The notes under the pieces are model-generated. The model searched no databases and was not told the origin of the DNA. It was given only the letters and a program-made list of their open reading frames with translations. 64,000 nucleotides of DNA from Tubulanus polymorphus (Eukaryota; Nemertea; Palaeonemertea; Tubulaniformes; Tubulanidae), in contig NC_134029.1 in assembly GCF_964204645.1 (NCBI RefSeq), forward strand, positions 6,457,001 to 6,521,000, in the 5' to 3' direction. Positions 24,754 to 36,053 of the stretch are shown here, piece after piece (within the stretch, counting starts at the first letter, position 1; each line of letters starts with the position of its first letter). Both the position numbers and the translations under genes were made by a program.

Positions 24754-26517
24754 CAAAGTCTTCTTTAAACCCGACCTACAAAGAAAAGAAATTTTCACCC
24801 GGTTCTGAATTGAAAATGTTCAATACACCTGTTTGGCGGCGCATAACACCTCATGCTGCATGGGGGGGTCCTCATCCTCCGTATTCCCGGTGAGAGAAAA
24901 TAAGTGAGATGTGATGTAAAAGCAGGAACAGTCGACACAAACATTCCGGCAATCCGAGGGATACTTTAAAGGAACAATATCCAAAAGAACCGAGAGAAGA
25001 GATCACTTTCGTATCAAGCTCATTACGAACAGAATCTTCAAGCTATTATTGATCTTAAAGCATCCTCCCTGACAATGATTCGAACCTGATGGCGCCGCTA
25101 GACTCAGCCATGATACGACACCCTGCCACACGAGACCGGGTGCGCAGGTACAAGCACACGTTTGCCGTAAAAAAACTTGTAGCACCAATCAGATTGCCCG
25201 TTGTAAAATCACCAAGGAAAATTTCACAGATAAACTATAAATGGAAAAACCTGGGCTAAAATAAAACAAGATTTCCAATCGGCTGATAACATCTACGCTG
25301 CGCACTCGGGCCAATGTGGCAGGGTTTCGTGCCGTAGTGAGTCTCGATGCTATCAGGTTCGAATCCCGCCAGGGGAGGACGTCTTAAAGCGACGAAACAG
25401 TAAATTGGATTCAGCGGTTCGTTGCGGTACGCGTTCGATACCTTCACGAACCTCTCAATCCATTCTACCACGAGAAATCCGACACCTTTCAGAAGAAGGA
25501 TCTTAAAATGAAAACCACACACACCTCTTCGTCGTCGTAGCAAGAGCCGTCGTCGGAGATAAGAACCGGGTACAAGGCTAACGGTTGTATCACAGTCGCC
25601 CAGTAAGCTCGTTGTCGCCACCACGTCGATACCTGATGAGGTTCAACACCTCCGCCACCATGGGTCAGTCGCGTATGCGTTACGTAATCTACCGTTTCAT
25701 CACGTTCAGCCGCGGAATCGCCCGACTCGTCGAAACGAGTTTCGCGCGATTCGTCGTCTTCCGATCGTTCTAGTACTTCGCGACGATCGTCCTCGAGACG
25801 TTCGTTTCCATTCGTAATCTCACGAGCGTCGTCCGATAGCCGAGAATTACGGTTCAACGCAGTCGCTACTTCGCGGTCTTCGTCGTCTGAACTGCATTCG
25901 TCGCTATCTGTGGATGGAATACCCTGAATATCGTTTATATTCGACTGTTGCGAATTTTCACCGGTAAATTCATTATCATTATAAGAGTCAAGCTCGACAA
26001 CACCTCTCTCCTCAGCAGCGGCATCAAAACCAGAGGCTTCGTCATTTTGATGCTCGCTAACCGATATGTCACGATCAACTTCTTGATGTTCATTAGCACT
26101 TACAACCACAATTTGATCTTCAGCAGTGTTATTCACATTTCTATACCCGGTTTCCGAAAATTCGGGTTCAGCTTCTGGAATTTCATGAGCGCTCACAGCT
26201 ACAGCTTCTTCAGCGTTACGTTCACTTTTTTCTCGAACTGCTTTCGTCGTCTCCGGCAAAATGAATTCTACCTGCAACGGAAGCTCCAGATCCTCTTCGA
26301 AACGCACCTCGACTATTTCAACACCGTCGTCGTCGTGTTTCAATTTAGTCGTCGATAATTTCCGTTTTCCTCTGGCGCCGCCTCTCGTTCGGCCGACCAG
26401 TTCGTCGAACATCATGCCATCTTTTAGTTCCTGCGGGAGATCATATTCCATCAAATCATCCTCATTTTTGAGATCATCAGTTTTAAAGCATCCACAACAG
26501 AATATTCGTTTCAACAT
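24754..26517 (-). CDS. Unrecognised acidic protein with Cys-rich N-terminus; 3' exons not found
   Basis: The main exon runs from ATG at 26517 to a donor GAG/GTGTGTG at 25525, 331 codons. Residues 1-12 (MLKRIFCCGCFK) hold a CC-G-C cluster near a basic start, the sort of sequence that is often palmitoylated (inference). The centre is rich in Asp, Glu, Ser and Arg and probably disordered. The end of the exon (WWRQRAYWATVIQPLALYPV) is aromatic and hydrophobic and looks like a folded or binding segment. A 22-nt microexon at 24775-24754 has a strong acceptor (TTTCTTTTCTTTGTAG) and donor (TTTG/GTAAGA), adding VGFKEDF in phase 0 to 1. A foldback transposon lies between the two. Codon usage resembles neighbouring genes. 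I do not recognise the family, and the C-terminus is missing. Confidence 0.55.
25061..25380. mobile_element. Foldback element with tRNA-like terminal inverted repeats, copy 2
   Basis: Same family as 11879-12176. Left end 'catcctccctgacaatgatt', right end 'gaatcccgccaggggaggac'. The arms share 'gatggcgccgctagactcag' versus 'gagtctcgatgctatcaggt'. The flanks read gaTCTTAAAG on the left and gTCTTAAAG on the right, an apparent 8-bp target duplication, as made by hAT-type or related DDE elements. It sits in the intron of the unrecognised acidic gene. Confidence 0.72.
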
Positions 26518-27049
26518 GATTCTAATTAAAATGTGGCGAAAACTAGCCCTAAATCTATCACCCTAGGCCTTGTGGAACATGTCCGAAACCGAACTACTGG
26601 CAATGGTATATACACATAATACTTATCAATCGTGTATAGATAACGTATTAACACAACAGGCAGTAGTTTGAATATCATAACGAATAAAAAACCTACTGCA
26701 AATAGCTATTTTCGCTGAAAATTGATTGAATTGTTGAAGAGGTTTCATTGACGATAGACACACATGGCATTTCTATCTGTTATGATATATATAGAGTTTC
26801 AATATGATCCATATGAACCCCTCGCGTTAGAAAAAAAATTAAAATCAACCCTTAAAAAGTCGCCGTACTTTTAGACTATAATGTGGTCCGTGACCCAAAT
26901 CAAAAAGTTGGTATTTGTTTTAGATAAATGTCAGATGACACAAACAAATATTCGCTAATGAAGGTGGTTAGTTACATTTTAATAGCTGGTTGATCAGTGG
27001 GAGATAAATAACAATATACATATGATGATATGTAGGCATTTCAAATTGG

Positions 27050-27150
27050 ACGATGACAGCATGATAGGTGGTGATCAGACCATTATGGTTTGAGGGTTCA
27101 AATCCCACATTCTTTTAAAAGCGCATTTCCTGTGCCCCTCAGGTGAAATA
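27050..27150 (+). repeat. Possible tRNA-derived SINE fragment
   Basis: Contains 'ggtggtgatcagaccattatggtttgagggttcaaatccc', with a B-box-like GGTTCAAATCC, but no closed acceptor stem. A degenerate tRNA-derived element is more likely than a tRNA gene. Confidence 0.3.
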
Positions 27151-27425
27151 TGTAGACCCATAATAAAGAATTTGTTATCTAAAACGAGCACCTTTTTCGA
27201 AATTTTTTTCCTGAAGAAAATAATAAGCCCTGAAACAAGCTTGGCTTGAAGAGGATAACTATTTAGTCCTTACCTTATAGAAAAAAGTATCACATCTATT
27301 GGCTTTAACTTTCTTTTCAACCATACTGGTCTATGTTGGTTTTTTCAGATAAATGAAAAATTTATGTTATCGAAACAGTGCTATGTCCAAAACAAGATTA
27401 TTGATAAAACAATGCGATTTGTGTT

Positions 27426-27613
27426 CAGGGGCGGAACCAGGCTGGGAGAAAAGGACACTTATTAGGTGTCCTGGCAAGCACCGCAGGCGCAAAGTGTTTG
27501 CAAGGGTTCTGTAGGTACTCTCCAAGAAAAAATTTGAAAATTTGAAATTTTGAGTACAGGTGGATTTTCAAAAGGGCACTTGGACAGAAAAGGGGGCAAA
27601 CCCTCCACCACTG
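27426..27613. mobile_element. Inverted-end repeat, CAGGGGCGGA family
   Basis: Begins 'caggggcggaaccaggctgg' and ends 'caaaccctccaccactg', a degenerate inverted match. Sister elements lie at 51142-51449, 52372-52503 and 62311-62509. Confidence 0.4.
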
Positions 27614-27889
27614 ATACCAAACTAGAGTAGTAGAATAGGTAGCTCTAATATACGAAAAAGCACTTTTTAAAACTAAGAGGGCGAATTTCAGTTATTGAAG
27701 GATTTTAGTCCACTATTTGCCTTTTAGTTCACCCTAGCTGTCAATTGTAGATAACAGACATGATAACGGTTAATCATTTCCATTATTGAGTTATAAATGC
27801 TTTGAAAAAATTACACCTCGCCAAAACTAGAAGAATGAAAGATTTTAAGCGGAGACAAAATTTATGTCCACAACATGATGATTACGCAC

Positions 27890-27973
27890 CTCTGGCTGTT
27901 CTTGCGGGTAACACTCCGTCATGTTGACCTTGACTAGAATAGTTTCGTGACTAGATTGCCATCATCATTTATA
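27890..27973 (-). other. Candidate 5' exon with an upstream ATG
   Basis: On the minus strand a good acceptor (TTTTATGTTTTGCAG) precedes 84 nt that end at CCAGAG/GTGCGT, a good donor. An ATG at 27922 opens MTECYPQEQPE up to the donor. Joined to the acidic gene's exon through the nearest acceptor (TTAATTAG, 4 nt before its ATG), this frame does not run into MLKR, so I read it as a leader exon with an upstream start. GC-rich sequence at 28030-28130 could be the first exon or promoter. Confidence 0.3.
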
Positions 27974-28317
27974 CTGCAAAACATAAAATCGAAATCGGAT
28001 TGAAATGATTCCGTAATGAGCTCATTAAAAACCTGTCGGCGACGAGCAGACAGCTGTCAATTCACCGAACTGTCCCGCGCGCCGTATCCCGTGTCTTGTG
28101 AGATCCGCCTAATTTACATACGTGAAATCTAAACCCGGCGTGCACCGGCGGCCTGTAATGATTTTTGAGACGTGTATAATGAAATAAATTAAAACCGGAA
28201 CCAACAGCTTGGTAGTGAACAATCGTGAAATTACAGGTCCGTAACCAGAAATCAATAACATCTGAAACCGTTTAATTTCATTTGTATCATGTGTGGTGCA
28301 TACATGTGCAGTTTCAA

Positions 28318-28360
28318 TATATATATATATATATATAATACTGTATATATATATATATAT
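28318..28360. repeat. AT dinucleotide microsatellite
   Basis: Two (TA)n tracts separated by 'aatactg', self-complementary. Confidence 0.85.
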
Positions 28361-28460
28361 ACTAAAATACCCTGTCAATAATTAACTTATCTGTTTTTAC
28401 AGCTCATTGATTTAAGCACTAAAATACCCTGTCAATAATTAACTTATCTGTTTTTACAGT
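28361..28460. repeat. Two-copy tandem duplication, 57-bp period
   Basis: A 42-bp sequence starting 'actaaaataccctgtcaata' and ending 'atctgtttttacag' appears at 28361 and again at 28418 with no mismatch that I see, so the duplication is recent. Each copy ends in a perfect 3' splice-site-like string. Confidence 0.85.
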
Positions 28461-31111
28461 AATATCGACACCGAAATTGCATAACCTAACCGTTTTCATG
28501 ACCTATCCTAGATGAATAGATTATGATACCATTTGCGAATGACCTATGATGCTCACAAGTATGAAGGCTGCAACCCATCCATCTAACCAATAAAGATCAT
28601 GTACATTAGCTTCCCTGTCACTGCCTGAAACTATCGTCTCATCCATGCATTAATCTGCACAGGAATTATTTATTTTAGCAAAATCTTTCTGAGCTTTCAT
28701 TCTTAGTCAGTTCAGCTTTTGTATAGCCTACGTCAGGAGCAGTGGCCAAGATTAAACCATCTGTTCGTATCCCTGGTAGATCCTCTTGAATACCTGGAAC
28801 CTGCTAGGCCTATAATGCCCTGCACGATTCCTTGAAATTTACCTTCAAATACAATCTGATGTCCCTAAACAATTCTAGAGAGCTGACATAGGCCTAGCAT
28901 AGTGCGATAAGATTTTATCTCACCAAATTCCAATTATTCCAAATCCCAATTCATTGTTTATCGTAACTAAGCTCGCTACAGAATATACAACAGTACCCGG
29001 TATGCAGAAAAGTGCAGAGCCGAAATTCCTAATTAAACCTTACCCGCATAGAGCCAACAAACTGTTAATTATATGCCAAGAGAATGATAATAACACTGTG
29101 CTGTCCTACATCAGATGATTAACACAGGTATCCTATATATTCACTTTCACAGCAATCCTCAAAAAAATCTACTTTACAAAAATGGCAGAGCTATCATCAG
29201 CGCTAACATTTACTGTCCGACAAGTACCCTAGAGTTCCATATAACCAGTAGGCCTACCCAGTTCCACAGTTCTTCAAATCTCGACACCCAGGTCAAGACT
29301 CGCTTGAATTCAGCAGTCAAACTTAAGAAATAACTGGGGAACTGGGACCATCGGATTGAATGTCCCCGGAGACCTGATTTATGCAGACCTTACCGCAGTA
29401 TACCCATGAGCAGCCTTCATAAAATGAGCTCAGTTCATATTGCATAAAAACCTCCCACCAGCGCTTCATTCAATGCCTCGAATGATGTAATGTGAATATT
29501 ACTAGCTTAATGACTAATGAAACTGATGCGCAAAAAGCAAGAAGGGAATAAACAAAAGATAAATTTCAACTCCTGATTAATTGTTAAGAAGCTAGACAGA
29601 TATAGGCCTAGCTAAATATCAAATGAACGTTCTTATTTGAAAGGTCACTCGATGTAGAAAGTACCACTGGTCTGAAAAAGATATTTCAACTGTCAATTGA
29701 TTGAAACTGGTCTGAAAAAGATATTTTAACTGATTAAAATTAAAACCAGGGTAGGCCTATCTGTTGATTGTATTAACCCCTTAATGGTGTTTGTCCTATC
29801 ACTATTCAGCACATTGTTAAATGAGCTATGTACTTATTTGAACTGCAGCAAGGAAATTATAATTATAGTATGCAATAAATTCTATAAAGTGGAAAGATTC
29901 AAACAGCAAAGGGAAAAAAATTAGGCTAACCACACATTTTTTATGATCCATAGTAAATGCTACAGCAATTAATGAAATGTCGGCATTATCAAAGGTGCTG
30001 AATATATTTCATTTTGTCCCATTATTTCATAGTAAAAACAGTAACTCAATTACGGAAATATACAAACTTTTCAAATGAACGGAATCAAAACGTTCTGAAC
30101 TAAGATTTAGATTAATCATATCGCAAAAAAGTAAAAGCAATGAATTTTTTTTCAGATGCTGACATATAAACATTGTAAGAATTTCCCGAAATTCAGTCAT
30201 TTTACAATAATTTATTGGCTTTTACAATTGAATTATTACGATTCGGAAAACAAACTGACAAGGAATATGAATGATTAATTTTTTAATCGAATCCCTTTTC
30301 AATTGTCAAAAATGCAGCCACGTGCATTTGTTTACTAAACAATACAGGTCACATGACTCGGAAGATGGACGCCTCATCATCTTGTCGGAGTTCAAAATAA
30401 AAATTTCCATCGACGCACAATAAATCGCACGCGAGTTTTTGAGGCGCAAAAAATTGCCACGGATTTACGCACCTGATTAATTGGAATAAGCCGCGTTTGG
30501 AAAGTTGCCCATTTGAGTAAAATCCCTTGAATATAAGGTTATTGTGTTTGTCAAGTGTTCCGTGCTACTCTCCTGTCATAATATCCTCTAGTTGCGCACG
30601 CGCATTCTTGCCGAATGCAACAAGGTTCGAATCCCATAGACTAAAACTCCACAATAGATTTGCAAATCATTCTTTCATCAAGCTATCTGATGAAGAAAAC
30701 GATGAATGCCAGATTATACACAAATCTTTATCTCGGCGCGATAAGAATTCCTAATTAGGGCATGTCATTATACATTCATTTATTTACCGTACTATTTTTA
30801 ACTATTTAAGGAAGCTTCCTTTTTTGTCTATGTTAATACCTAAATGATCCAGTTCACATATAATATTTTTTCGAGGTGATTCTGATTTGAATATGATTAT
30901 TTTCGACTCAAAATATTGCATATAATTTAGTTAAGAATAACTAGCGTCTTTTCTACGCCTATGCTGTACTGCATCGAATACTATTCTACAAACAAAGATG
31001 TCTGCGCCCATGAAAACTCAAAATATCTGAAAAAATTTATTATTTAAACCCTTGTCTTCATCTTCCTGCATTCTTTTCTCTATTCAACGTTGAGGTGAAC
31101 GACACCTGAAT
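28461..31111. other. Non-coding upstream region of FRG1
   Basis: No supported exon. At 29660-29735 a short segment ('actggtctgaaaaagatatt') is tandemly duplicated. At about 30340-30420 lies 'gtcacatgactcggaagatgg', a combination of E-box-like CACATG and ETS-like CGGAAG seen in promoters, but no gene start can be tied to it. Confidence 0.4.
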
Positions 31112-33417
31112 ATGGCAGACGCGTACGATTTCGCTAAACCTGGAAAATTGAAGTTAAAAGGCCATAAAAGGTGAATTTTTACTATCAAATCAATTATTTA
31201 TAGGCCTAGTCATCAAGAATGATCAATTTGAGCTTTGACAATTAATTTATCACAACAAAAGTAAATAACCTTTCATTAATTCGTCAAGCTTTAATCGTTC
31301 CAAAGATTGTTGAAATTGAGGTTTTTAAGTATTGACTGTTTTATTTTGGTAAATTTTTTCGCCTTCACTTTTCAGTCACAAGAAACATAAGAAAAGCAAA
31401 AAACGTCATCACAGTGGCGACGATGGCGCTTCATCATCCAAAAAATCAAAAAGGCTCGATAAAAAGGACATCGAATTACATGGTAAGTTGAGAAACTAAT
31501 GTTTCATTGAATTTTCGTGCATTAGATCTATAGTCTGAATACCTGTTGTGAGGTTATATAGGCCTAAATGATTCCAGTAGGGTTAGTTTTGGAAAACCAA
31601 GATCCAAATTACGTAAGGCTAAAATAAAAGAGAAAAGAAAATATCAGACGATTTACCGGTTTGCTGGGACCAATGGCTAGGTACTAAAATATATTAGCTA
31701 GGCACTAGGCCTATACCACGGTAGCTTTGCTAACTTCAGATTTCTTACTTGCAGGTGGTTGGTGGGAAGTTGATAAATATGATCACATAACTGGACCGAT
31801 TTGTATTGAACTGTCTAAGATGGCATATATTCAAGCTCTTGACAACGGACTCTTCACAGTTGGAGCTCCACATGGGGATGGTAAGTTCCTCGGAAGATTT
31901 CATTTCTTATTTATAATTTCTCAATCTTAATTAGTCATGCTAGCCTGCTTTGAAAGTAAAACCAAGGCCATGAGCGAGTGCATTTTCATTTCTGGACTGA
32001 AGTGAGAACTGAGCAACTCCGCCTATTCTATGAGACTGTTCTAAATTAAGAACAAAATACTTAGTTTTCATGAATGGCAATATATCTTTATCAGGCGAAG
32101 GCCCCATACAGCCAGAGATTCTTACAGCTATTCGCGTTAACGACACGAAGGTGGCGCTAAAATCTGGTTACGATAAATATTTGTCCGTCGATGAGAAAGG
32201 AATCGTTGTTGGTAGATCAGACGCCATCGGAACCAGAGAACAATGGGAGCCAGTATTCCAAGAGGTTTAGATTTTATTCTTCTAAATGTTGAATTGAGGT
32301 CAAATTATATTGTAGACGAAATGTAAGCAGCAAACATGAACTCGGCAATATCTTATTTCGAAATTTTGTTAATTTCATTATCAGGGTAAACTGGCTTTTC
32401 TTGGATGTAACAATTGTTTCATGGGAGTTGATGATGAAGATGACATTGTTTGTAAAAGTTCAACTGCTGGTGATAATGAAATTATCCAGGTAATATATAA
32501 CTAATCATTTTGAGGCTTTGATCGTTCTTATTGGTAATATTTGTAGTTATTGTCATCAGATTATTCCAAACTTAGGTTCGATCGAACGGAGAGTTAGAGA
32601 AACCTCATGACAGTACACCCAAAGAAGAAAAAGGTGGATCGAAAAGCACAGAAATAAATTATGTGTAAGTTGAAAAAACCAATACCTCATTCACTCTTAA
32701 CGCTATTAGATATTTTTGGAAAGACCTATCATTTCCTTGATCCTCAATTTGGTATCCAGTCAACTCGATGAGATGTTACCAGGAAGCTCTTAACCCTTTC
32801 ATTGCATCAACATCGCAGTGCAGTGTATAAATCGGTGATGGACTTTGCTAGTGCCACTGCACCACGTTCTATTGATGAAATTAGTAGTTTTTATCCCTTT
32901 TGAAAGATGTCAGCACCTTAGCATAAACATAGTGAAATATTAGTAACTAACGATACACAGCGCGAAAGTGTAGACACACTACCTGCAGTTGCCGTTAGAC
33001 AACACACTGGAGCGGAATTTTCAATTGAATTCCAACGCTTTGGGGAATTAATTAGTCAGCACTGTCGAAAGGGTTAATAAACATCTTGTCCATGTTTGTC
33101 ACATGCTAATTTACCTCTGGTAATTTCCAGTAAGAAATTCCAAAGTTTCCAAGATCGTCACCTCCGCATCAATAAGGAAGATAAGATGGCTATAAAAAAA
33201 GCACGAGTAGATGGTACTTTACATGGAACTCTTCTCGATAGGTAAAGCTTAGACTGTCGACTTCCGATTTCTTCGAATCTAATGAACTCCATTTTGAGTC
33301 CATTTCAGTTCATTATCGACTACTGAATAGAACCCTGATGTTTATTCCATTGCTGACACCAATTTTATCTTAAATTTCAGGAGGGAGAAAATGAAAGCTG
33401 ATCGTTATTGTAAATAG
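31112..33417 (+). CDS. FRG1: FRG1 (FSHD region gene 1 homologue)
   Basis: A nuclear and nucleolar RNA-associated protein found with spliceosomes and also reported to bind actin. Exons: 31112-31170, 31376-31482, 31755-31880, 32095-32264, 32385-32489, 32576-32664, 33131-33241, 33381-33417 (TAG). Frame holds throughout for 267 residues (human about 258). The N-terminus [19 protein letters not shown] is followed by a Lys/His-rich nuclear signal ([13 protein letters not shown]), then the fascin-like beta-trefoil ([56 protein letters not shown]). The C-terminal basic part contains [24 protein letters not shown] lies at 33462-33467, 45 nt after the stop. One donor is GTTTAG (after 32264), weak but the only one that fits. 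Confidence 0.96.
32794..33073. mobile_element. TTAA-flanked MITE (piggyBac-like ends) in an FRG1 intron
   Basis: Ends CCCTTTCATTGC... and ...GAAAGGG, directly flanked by TTAA on both sides (32790-32793, 33074-33077). The interior has 'gtgtataaatcggtgatgga' and 'taactaacgatacacagcgc', shared with 60786-61072. TTAA target sites and CCCTTT-type ends are typical of piggyBac-class elements; no transposase is present. Confidence 0.75.
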
Positions 33418-36053
33418 ACAATGTTCTATATTGACAATATAATTTGTGTAATTAACATGTAAATAAATTTATCTATGAAAATAGTACACTAGTGAACTTC
33501 TCAGGATTTCTACAGATCTGTCATTCCTAGATAAAAGGAGTTTTCAAGATTTAAAAGGGAAAAAGTTCAAATTTCAAGGAAGTATCTGCATCAAACGGCT
33601 TTTTTTCTCTAAATTGAAAAAGCTCAAATCAAAGGAGTTTCAAGCACCTTTAAAGTAATTTTTGAGGAATCGAGGAGTCATAGGTTACCTGGCATCAATT
33701 GCAAAGTGAAACCTCAAGGTTTCCCATATTCATGAAGTATGCAAGCAAGCATTTGGGCGCCTTGGAATTAATCAACCAACTGTGGAATTTTCCTGGCTCC
33801 CAACCTTGCCAAGATTTCTGTATCTTTGAACCTCTTTACATATCAAAATTGGAAAATCCTGAAAACAATTTTGAACAAAACAATAGGATTTTCAATGGTA
33901 TTTATTCACTCATCCATTAGTCGTATTTCACACTATCAGGCAATGACCATTTATCCCTAAAAATCAATTCAACGATACGACAAACATAAAAATATCATAT
34001 TCTTTTATACATATGCGGTGAGACATTGTAAACCATCATCCGAAAATGTACATGTACCAGCACTATGGTACATTATCTTTTTACAAAAAAAAAAAGAGTA
34101 CAAATACTTGTACAATACTGGGCCATGTTCTACGGTCATTCGATACGTAGATAAAACTGCGTTAATTACCCATCATAGCCATCGTAAGACGGAACCTGGT
34201 CCTGGACTTTTTCTACAGCAAAAACTAAATATAATACGCAGAGTTTTAAAGTGAAAATATAGTTTGTTTTCACTAAAACGCAAAAACGAACAAGTCGTCA
34301 TTTTTAATCACGTTTTAACAGTTTAACCCAAATTACCATAAATACACATTCATGTACAAACATACGAACAAACGATACAGAATTATATTACAATTAAAGC
34401 ACATCATGCACAATATAATCATTACGTAATGAAATAGAAGAAAATATACATAACAGAGGTAATTTATGTAATACATTTCCCAAGGTGTCTTAAACTACAA
34501 TACGCAAAATTGAGTCAACTCGGTAATTGTAAGGAGTTCCATACCCAGCCAACAATGCATTAACTGCAAAGTACGTGTTCCCTTAAAGTTATGGACAGGA
34601 AAACCTCCCTTCCTTGTTGAACGCCTCTCAATAGTGAACACCTCCCATAATGTATAGTTTCGCTCGTAAGCCACATAGATTCATGTATAGCCAATCAAAA
34701 GTCTTCATTCCTGAAGCCATCAATCAAATTACAAAAATTCTACTTCGAAAAATGTTAATTGCGGAAAATAATGTAATCCTTACTTTGAGTTGACCTATTC
34801 TCCATTCCGACACATCAATACTTTATACAATTATACAGGAATCTACCCTTTGACAAATATCAGTAATCATTTGAATACATTGGCATGCTTCACGCAGCGC
34901 ATCTTGCAAATGACGTACAATATTCTTAGTCACTATGAAATGATATATTAACCAGGTATTTGAATCTGATATACATGTATTATTGGTCACAACTACTGTA
35001 CATGTTCAGTAGTTTTTTTTTTCGGTATTTTACCTATTTATAAGATCACAGAAGCGCATCGCATTTAATTAAATGTCTTTCAATCACCAATCAGAAAGGC
35101 CTCCAATCATTATACATGTAGTTCGACGTACAAATACGCCGCAAAATTAAGAACTTTTTTGAAATACATTCGTGAAATGATTTTTATGAAATGCAGTTAT
35201 GAAGGTGTTACAGTATAAATATTCAAACATCATACATTTAACCAATAGATATTAACAGTTGTTAGCATACATACGGTATATACACAATATACACAACATT
35301 TTTTTTTCAGTTTGGATTACATCCTAGTATTCCACAGCACTCGATCACATGACCGTCAAATTTAAAGGAGTTTATACTAGCAGACACTACAGTAAACCTC
35401 ACCTTCCTCGGACATGGCCAACTCGGACTTTCGACTAACTCGGACAATGACCGATCAGTTTTCTGACTTTATAACGTATTTTCCTATCCTTAACTCAAAC
35501 TTCGCTTCCCTCGACCAATTTTGTCGGTCCCAGTTTGTCCGAGTTACGCGAGGTTAACCATATCAATGTCTTTGAACGGGTTTCAACTTGGCATAAGGTC
35601 CACGGAAAAGAGAGGACCTACGGTGCATTGAACAAGGTTTTTAAATAGGTTGAGTCAATATGTCAGAACATTTCTACAAGTCGATACTAAATTTTTCAAA
35701 TTTTCATCTAACGCCATCCATTTCTGTACAATACAATCGAGAAATATAAAATTATGTATAAATCCTCTGGAAAACATTCAGCATACAGTTTGCCAACAAG
35801 CTCAGTACCTGGGCCAGATTTCTTAATTCGTCCGCTGCAAAAGCTCATTTCCATCATATACAAGTGTCTATGAACAAAATCAAGCATATTTACCGGTTTG
35901 TACACAAATAAATGCAGATTCATCGAGGACAAAACGAAGAAAGAGGAAACGGTTTGTTTGCATTGAGTGATCACATGTCTTGTGGAGTATTTTTTGTAGA
36001 AAGGAGAGCACCTAATATCGGTTAATGAAGTAGTGACTTGATATGATCTCTCT
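33418..36053. other. Non-coding convergent region between FRG1 and DCUN1D
   Basis: Holds the FRG1 poly(A) signal and presumably the DCUN1D 3' UTR. No coding exon is supported. A pogo-type MITE lies at 35390-35560. Confidence 0.5.
35390..35560. mobile_element. MITE with CAGTAAACCTC inverted ends
   Basis: Left end, after a TA, is CAGTAAACCTCACCTTCCTC. The right end GAGTTACGCGAGGTTAACCA is followed by TA. The interior repeats 'actcgga', like 13423-13595. Confidence 0.55.

Noticed and set aside
27890-27922. MTECYPQEQPE as the N-terminus of the acidic gene
   Set aside because: Phase 0 at its donor does not fit any nearby acceptor in the MLKR frame; all candidate acceptors need phase 2. Treated as a leader exon instead.
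28109-28378. 89-codon minus-strand frame with Tyr/Ile repeats
   Set aside because: Translation of an AT microsatellite and flanks.
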